Below are positions 21,410 through 25,160 of a stretch of DNA of 25,160 nt, one piece after another. Each line of letters starts with the position of its first letter. Positions within the stretch are counted from its first letter, which is position 1. The DNA is taken from NCBI GenBank assembly GCA_002427505.1, contig DIRJ01000043.1, positions 9,961 through 35,120 of the forward strand. Reading direction: 5' to 3'. The translations under genes and the position numbers were made by a program. The notes below the pieces were generated by a model that was not told the origin of the DNA, did not search any database, and saw nothing but the letters and a program-made list of their open reading frames with translations. The stretch is from Mageeibacillus sp. UBA5439 (GTDB taxonomy: Bacteria; Bacillota; Clostridia; Saccharofermentanales; DTU023).

Positions 21410-22594
21410 ATGGAAGATTTCTTAACGATAATACTGGGCACAGATGCAGCCTCTTACACATTGGCCCGCAATATTTACGATGCCTACGGGCAAAAACCGG
21501 TAGTATGCGGAGCAGCGATTTTAATCCCCTTTTATAACAGTTCCATTGCCGAAATACGGGTTGCTGAGAAATTCAATTCGGATCCGGATGTCTTTGTCAG
21601 CCTGCTGAACCAGCTCTATGCCGACAAGAAGGACCACTACAGGGATTTCGTGATTCTGCTGCCCTGGGAGCATTATCTGCGGCTCTTATACGACAATATT
21701 GACCGCCTGGACTTTCAGCCGGTTCTGCCCTACCCGAAAAAAGAACTGGTACAGAAGTATGTGATTAAATCCAATTTTTACGAGCGGATGGAGGAGATGG
21801 GTGTCCTCGTGCCCAAGACTTATCGTCTCAACCGCGACAACTATCAGAGTCTGGCTCTCGAAGGCGAACTTTTCATGAAAGCCGATGACTTCAACCTGTT
21901 TAACAGCTATGAGATTGAGGGTAAGAAGAAGGGCTACTATCTGCAAAACCGTGATCAGGCGCTGGCAGATCTGGAGAGAATTTATGCTTCAGCCTTCGAT
22001 GGCGATATGCTGGTCCAGCCCTATGTCCACGGGGGGGACGGAACAGAGTACACTGTTAACGGCTACCGTTCCCGTGATGATCAGATCAGTATCAGCCTGG
22101 CCCGGGCCCTGCTGATGGATAAGCGGCCCATGTGGGTGGGCAATTATCTGGTGCTTTGTGACAGCGAGCGCGAAGAGTTAAATGAACTGGCGGCAAAAAT
22201 TATCCGCGGCCTGGACTACTACGGCTTTTTCAACTTCGACATTAAGATTGACTCCAAGACAGGCGAGATCTATGTTTTCGAGCTGAACTTCCGCCTTGGA
22301 CGCAGTTCCTATTGTGCACGCCTGGCCGGCGTCAACCTGCCTGAGATAGCTATTTCCGACCTGATTTATGACCAGCCGCAAGCGCAGAAAGGCGACAAAG
22401 CCTTTAATTGGGTTGTTGTCAGTCCCAAAGCCAGCGCTGAGTTGCTGGCTCCTGAGCTGAGGGAGCTTTTCCTCCAAAAAGATCGTCAGGCCAATACCGG
22501 CAATGCTATTCTTAATGACAAGGACAGCAACCTGCTCCGCAAGCTCCGTCTGAAGGATTACCTGAAAAAGATGGAAAAAGAATACAGGTCCTAA
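21410..22594 (+). CDS. ATP-grasp ligase, D-aspartate-ligase-like
   Basis: A 394-residue ATP-grasp protein. It starts with a Rossmann-like segment, IILGTDAASYTLARNIYDAYGQKPVVCG (7-34), typical of the D-aspartate ligase group (Enterococcus faecium Asl-fm type), which adds D-Asp to the lysine side chain of peptidoglycan precursors. The ATP-grasp core follows, with KSNFYERMEEMGVLVPKTYRL (about 121-141), a lysine-containing strand FMKADDF, LVQPYVHGGDGTEYTVNGY and the metal-binding strand EIYVFELNFRLGRSSY. Similar enzymes of the same superfamily act on other carboxylates, so the D-Asp assignment is by resemblance. It is 15 bases before the FemAB gene, supporting a cell-wall cross-bridge role. A run of seven Gs (22031-22037) is in frame. 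Confidence 0.7.
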   Translation: MEDFLTIILGTDAASYTLARNIYDAYGQKPVVCGAAILIPFYNSSIAEIRVAEKFNSDPDVFVSLLNQLYADKKDHYRDFVILLPWEHYLRLLYDNIDRLDFQPVLPYPKKELVQKYVIKSNFYERMEEMGVLVPKTYRLNRDNYQSLALEGELFMKADDFNLFNSYEIEGKKKGYYLQNRDQALADLERIYASAFDGDMLVQPYVHGGDGTEYTVNGYRSRDDQISISLARALLMDKRPMWVGNYLVLCDSEREELNELAAKIIRGLDYYGFFNFDIKIDSKTGEIYVFELNFRLGRSSYCARLAGVNLPEIAISDLIYDQPQAQKGDKAFNWVVVSPKASAELLAPELRELFLQKDRQANTGNAILNDKDSNLLRKLRLKDYLKKMEKEYRS

Positions 22595-22609
22595 GGAACA
22601 GGAGGTCTT

Positions 22610-23653
22610 ATGTTACTGGATATCAATGACAAAAAACTTACACAGGAATATGACGATTTTATAGCTCAGTCCGGCTTTGGCAATTTTTATCAGAGCCGGC
22701 AGTGGTCTGAAATAAAAAACAACTGGAAGTGCCACTATTTTTATCTGCAAGACCAGGGGGAAATCAGGGCCGCCATGTCAGTGCTGTCAGTCACTGACAG
22801 TACTGCGGGCAAGGAGTTTTTCTACGCACCGCGGGGCCCGGTCTGTGACCTGGCTGATCTGGAAACCGTGACGACCTTAATTGATGAAGCTAAAGCCTAT
22901 GCTGCGGCCCATAATGGTTTTCTGCTGCGCATCGATCCGGAAGTTGAGCATAACGATGAACTGGTCAGCCGGTATGCCCGGGCAGGTCTTCATTTTTTGA
23001 AAAACCCTGCCCTGAGCAGCCAGCCACTGATGAGCCTGATTCTGAAAATCAATGGCCGCAGTGCCGAGGAGATCCTGGCGGATTTTGACAAAAACACACG
23101 TTATGAGATCCGTTCTTCCTACCGCCGCCAGGTGGAACCTTTTCTGGGATCACGCGCAGACCTGGAGACTTTCTACAAGTTTATGGTCGAGATGTCCGCG
23201 AGTAAATCCATCGGTCACCGGCCGCTGGATTATTTCCAGCGGGTTTACGATACCTACAGTGACACTTCCCGGCTGCAGTTCGCACGTTATGATGGTGAGC
23301 TCATAGCGGGAGCCTTGCTGATCGGCTTTAATAAAACCCTGACCTACCTCTATGGGGCTGATCCCATCCATGTCCGACAAAATCAGAGTGCCCAGATCCA
23401 GTATGAGAATATTAAGTACGCAGTTGCAGCAGGCTATGAATATTACGATCTGGGGGGAATTTTTACCAGCGATATCAATGACGGTCTTTACCGTTTTAAA
23501 CGTAAGTTTGCCGATCACAAGATCGTCCACTGGATAGGAAATCTGGATATCGTGCTGGATCAGGACGCTTACGACAAATATTATACACACCATATGGAAA
23601 GCTTTGACTGGTCAAAAGTTGACGTCAGCAGAGCAGAAGTGGAGCAAATCTAA
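22610..23653 (+). CDS. FemAB/MurM-family peptidoglycan cross-bridge aminoacyltransferase
   Basis: A 347-residue double-GNAT-fold protein. The first half has FYAPRGPVCD (71-80), the typical Fem motif, and the second half has KNTRYEIRSSYRRQVE (161-176), corresponding to the K-x-R-x-x-x-K/R-A-x-x-x-G-V pattern. Family members use aminoacyl-tRNA to add amino acids to the third residue of the lipid II stem peptide. There is no long coiled-coil insert as in FemA, and the length fits FemX/MurM-like enzymes. The ribosome site AGGAGGT lies five bases before the ATG. Its neighbour, a D-Asp-ligase-like ATP-grasp enzyme, makes a cell-wall cross-bridge role likely, and the two may build one mixed bridge. 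The amino acid added cannot be read from sequence. Confidence 0.85.
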   Translation: MLLDINDKKLTQEYDDFIAQSGFGNFYQSRQWSEIKNNWKCHYFYLQDQGEIRAAMSVLSVTDSTAGKEFFYAPRGPVCDLADLETVTTLIDEAKAYAAAHNGFLLRIDPEVEHNDELVSRYARAGLHFLKNPALSSQPLMSLILKINGRSAEEILADFDKNTRYEIRSSYRRQVEPFLGSRADLETFYKFMVEMSASKSIGHRPLDYFQRVYDTYSDTSRLQFARYDGELIAGALLIGFNKTLTYLYGADPIHVRQNQSAQIQYENIKYAVAAGYEYYDLGGIFTSDINDGLYRFKRKFADHKIVHWIGNLDIVLDQDAYDKYYTHHMESFDWSKVDVSRAEVEQI

Positions 23654-23666
23654 GCAGGAGGAGTTT

Positions 23667-25160
23667 ATGCACTTATTTTCAAAAACAGAAATCGATCAAT
23701 CTCACAGTTTAGTAGTTGTTTTTTCTGAACTGAGTGAGCTGGATAAAGCAGCAGCTGAGATTAAGAAAAAAGCAGACTATGACAGTGAACTTTTTACTAA
23801 AAAAGAATGTCTGCAGTATTATCGCCAGGCTCTGGCCGCGGGCGGCGACCTTTATTTACTGCGTCTGGACCCGGATGACAGATCCAATCGCAAATTGCAG
23901 AAAACATTTAACCGCCTAGCTGCAGCCTTCCTGAAGAACTCAACGGCTGATTTACAGTTCTTCTTCCTGGCGGACCTGAGTGCAGAACAGAAGATGCAGA
24001 GCCTGAAGGCTTTCCTGCTGGCCTTGCCGGCCTATAACCCTCACGCTACCAGCGGATTCAAGCCGGAGAAGGACCAGAAAGCTGACGAGCAGGAAGACAG
24101 GGAAAACGCTGAGCCTGCAGAGACTCCCGCGACTTTGGCAGCCAGGCTGCTGGCGGCGGCTGAAGAATTCAAACTGGCTGACAGCAAGTCCGAAAAAACG
24201 CTGAAAAATATCGCTCTGATCCAGGAAGCTGACTTATCGGCTGACATGCTGACCCAGCTGCAGGCTCTTACTTCCTCCGTTTACCTGGGACGCGAACTGG
24301 TCAACGAGCGGGCCAATGTCATGACGCCGACGGAACTGGCAGCTGTTGCCAGCCTGATCGGCGAGCACAGTGAGATCGAAGTGGAGGTTTTTGAGCTGCC
24401 TGCGATCAGAGAACTGAAGATGGAAGCCTTTCTCAACGTCGCCAAAGGCTCCGATGAGGAGCCGCGCCTGATCGTCATGCGTTACCGGGGTAAGCCGGAC
24501 AGTGACAAGACCCTGGCTCTGGTGGGCAAAGGCATGATGTATGACAGCGGCGGTTACGGCATAAAATCCACCCAGGGCATGTACAGTATGTTCGGTGATA
24601 TGGCCGGTTCGGCCGCAGTTATCTCCGCCATTCGCGCTCTGGCTGAGACTAAAGCGGAAGTCAACGTTACTGCCATCGTTGCAGCCTGTGAGAACATGAT
24701 TTCCGGCCATGCTTACCGCAACGGCGACATTATCGGCTCCATGCTGGGAAAAACCATCGAGATTTTCTCTACCGATGCTGAGGGCCGGCTGACACTGGCT
24801 GATGCTGTCACCTATGCCTGGCAGAAAGAAAAAGTGGACTATATTGTGGATATCGCCACGCTTACCGGAGCTGTAGTTTCAGCCCTGGGCAGCCTCATGA
24901 CCGGTGCCATGTCTGATGACGAGGAGCTTTGGTCCGCCCTGGAAAAAGCCAGCGATACATCCGGCGACTTGGTCTGGCGCCTGCCTTTCCACGAGGAATA
25001 TGCAGAACAGAACAAGAGTGACCGCGCTGATATCCGCAACAGCACAGCAGGCCGCGGAGCCGGAACCATCACAGCCGGCCATTTCGTACGCGCCTTTACC
25101 GGCACTACTCCCTTCCTGCACCTGGACATAGCCGGAACCTCCTACTCGGATAAGGCAGAC
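23667..25160 (+). CDS. M17 leucyl aminopeptidase, 3' end outside window
   Basis: A cytosolic zinc/manganese aminopeptidase; 498 codons are visible and the frame is open at the right edge. All metal and catalytic residues of the E. coli PepA site are present: Lys288 and Asp293 (VGKGMMYDSGG), Lys300, Asp311 (GDMAG), Asp370, Glu372 and Arg374 (STDAEGR). The Asn of the canonical NTDAEGR is Ser. The metal-site region around 301-310 is STQGMYSMFG instead of the common P-x-x-x-MxxMKx. The N-terminal domain is followed by an acidic, Ala-rich linker (about 131-158). AGGAGGAG lies three to four bases before the ATG and the gene is 13 bases after FemAB. It may recycle peptides; the link to cell-wall metabolism is inference. 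Confidence 0.93.
   Translation, partial: MHLFSKTEIDQSHSLVVVFSELSELDKAAAEIKKKADYDSELFTKKECLQYYRQALAAGGDLYLLRLDPDDRSNRKLQKTFNRLAAAFLKNSTADLQFFFLADLSAEQKMQSLKAFLLALPAYNPHATSGFKPEKDQKADEQEDRENAEPAETPATLAARLLAAAEEFKLADSKSEKTLKNIALIQEADLSADMLTQLQALTSSVYLGRELVNERANVMTPTELAAVASLIGEHSEIEVEVFELPAIRELKMEAFLNVAKGSDEEPRLIVMRYRGKPDSDKTLALVGKGMMYDSGGYGIKSTQGMYSMFGDMAGSAAVISAIRALAETKAEVNVTAIVAACENMISGHAYRNGDIIGSMLGKTIEIFSTDAEGRLTLADAVTYAWQKEKVDYIVDIATLTGAVVSALGSLMTGAMSDDEELWSALEKASDTSGDLVWRLPFHEEYAEQNKSDRADIRNSTAGRGAGTITAGHFVRAFTGTTPFLHLDIAGTSYSDKAD

Noticed and set aside
22031..22037. Run of seven Gs as a phase-variation tract in the ATP-grasp gene.
   Set aside because: The tract is short and in frame, with no sign of alternative frames; more likely ordinary sequence.
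1..25160. CRISPR arrays, tRNA or rRNA genes, insertion sequences, prophage.
   Set aside because: No regularly spaced repeats, no cloverleaf or rRNA segments, no transposase, integrase or phage proteins were found.

Overview
The window looks like the replication-origin region of a Bacillota (Firmicutes, probably Clostridia-like) chromosome of moderate GC. The evidence is the gene order dnaA-dnaN-recF-remB-gyrB followed by parA-parB, a dnaA-dnaN spacer full of DnaA-box-like sequences, two perfect parS sites, a RemB homologue, a DivIVA-like coiled-coil protein, a FemAB-type peptidoglycan enzyme and a T-box riboswitch. The organism cannot be named from the sequence alone. rlbA/yaaA, usually found between dnaN and recF, is absent, and gyrA does not follow gyrB.

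Layout. 1-1490: NAD+ synthetase, cut at its 5' end by the window edge. 1491-8248: dnaA, oriC-like spacer, dnaN, recF, remB and gyrB, all rightward. 8249-10344: a parS-terminator-parS spacer, then parA and parB. 10385-13286: an MdoB-like phosphoglycerol transferase, a DivIVA-like coiled-coil protein and a flavin-reductase-like protein, closed by a strong bidirectional terminator. 13368-18548: an accessory block with visibly lower GC in places. It holds a leftward three-gene operon (short-chain dehydrogenase, a cysteine-rich protein I cannot name, a GcvT-fold protein), a divergent PucR-type regulator, and a small leftward gene of 71 codons. 18696-20854: a leftward tryptophanase/tyrosine phenol-lyase family gene preceded by a T-box leader, with a small cupin gene upstream. 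20941-25160: a rightward cluster of GNAT acetyltransferase, ATP-grasp ligase (D-aspartate-ligase-like), FemAB peptidoglycan-bridge enzyme and an M17 leucyl aminopeptidase that runs off the right edge.

How the genes work together. The left third is chromosome replication and segregation: DnaA acts on the adjacent boxes, clamp, RecF and gyrase serve the fork, and ParAB act on the nearby parS sites. The envelope-related genes (MdoB-like, DivIVA-like, ATP-grasp plus FemAB) suggest cell-wall work. The two parts most likely to hide something undescribed are the T-box with a UAC (Tyr) specifier in front of a divergent beta-eliminating lyase, and the SDR / Cys-rich / GcvT-like operon controlled by a divergent PucR regulator, which reads as a small one-carbon or demethylation catabolic pathway of unknown substrate.
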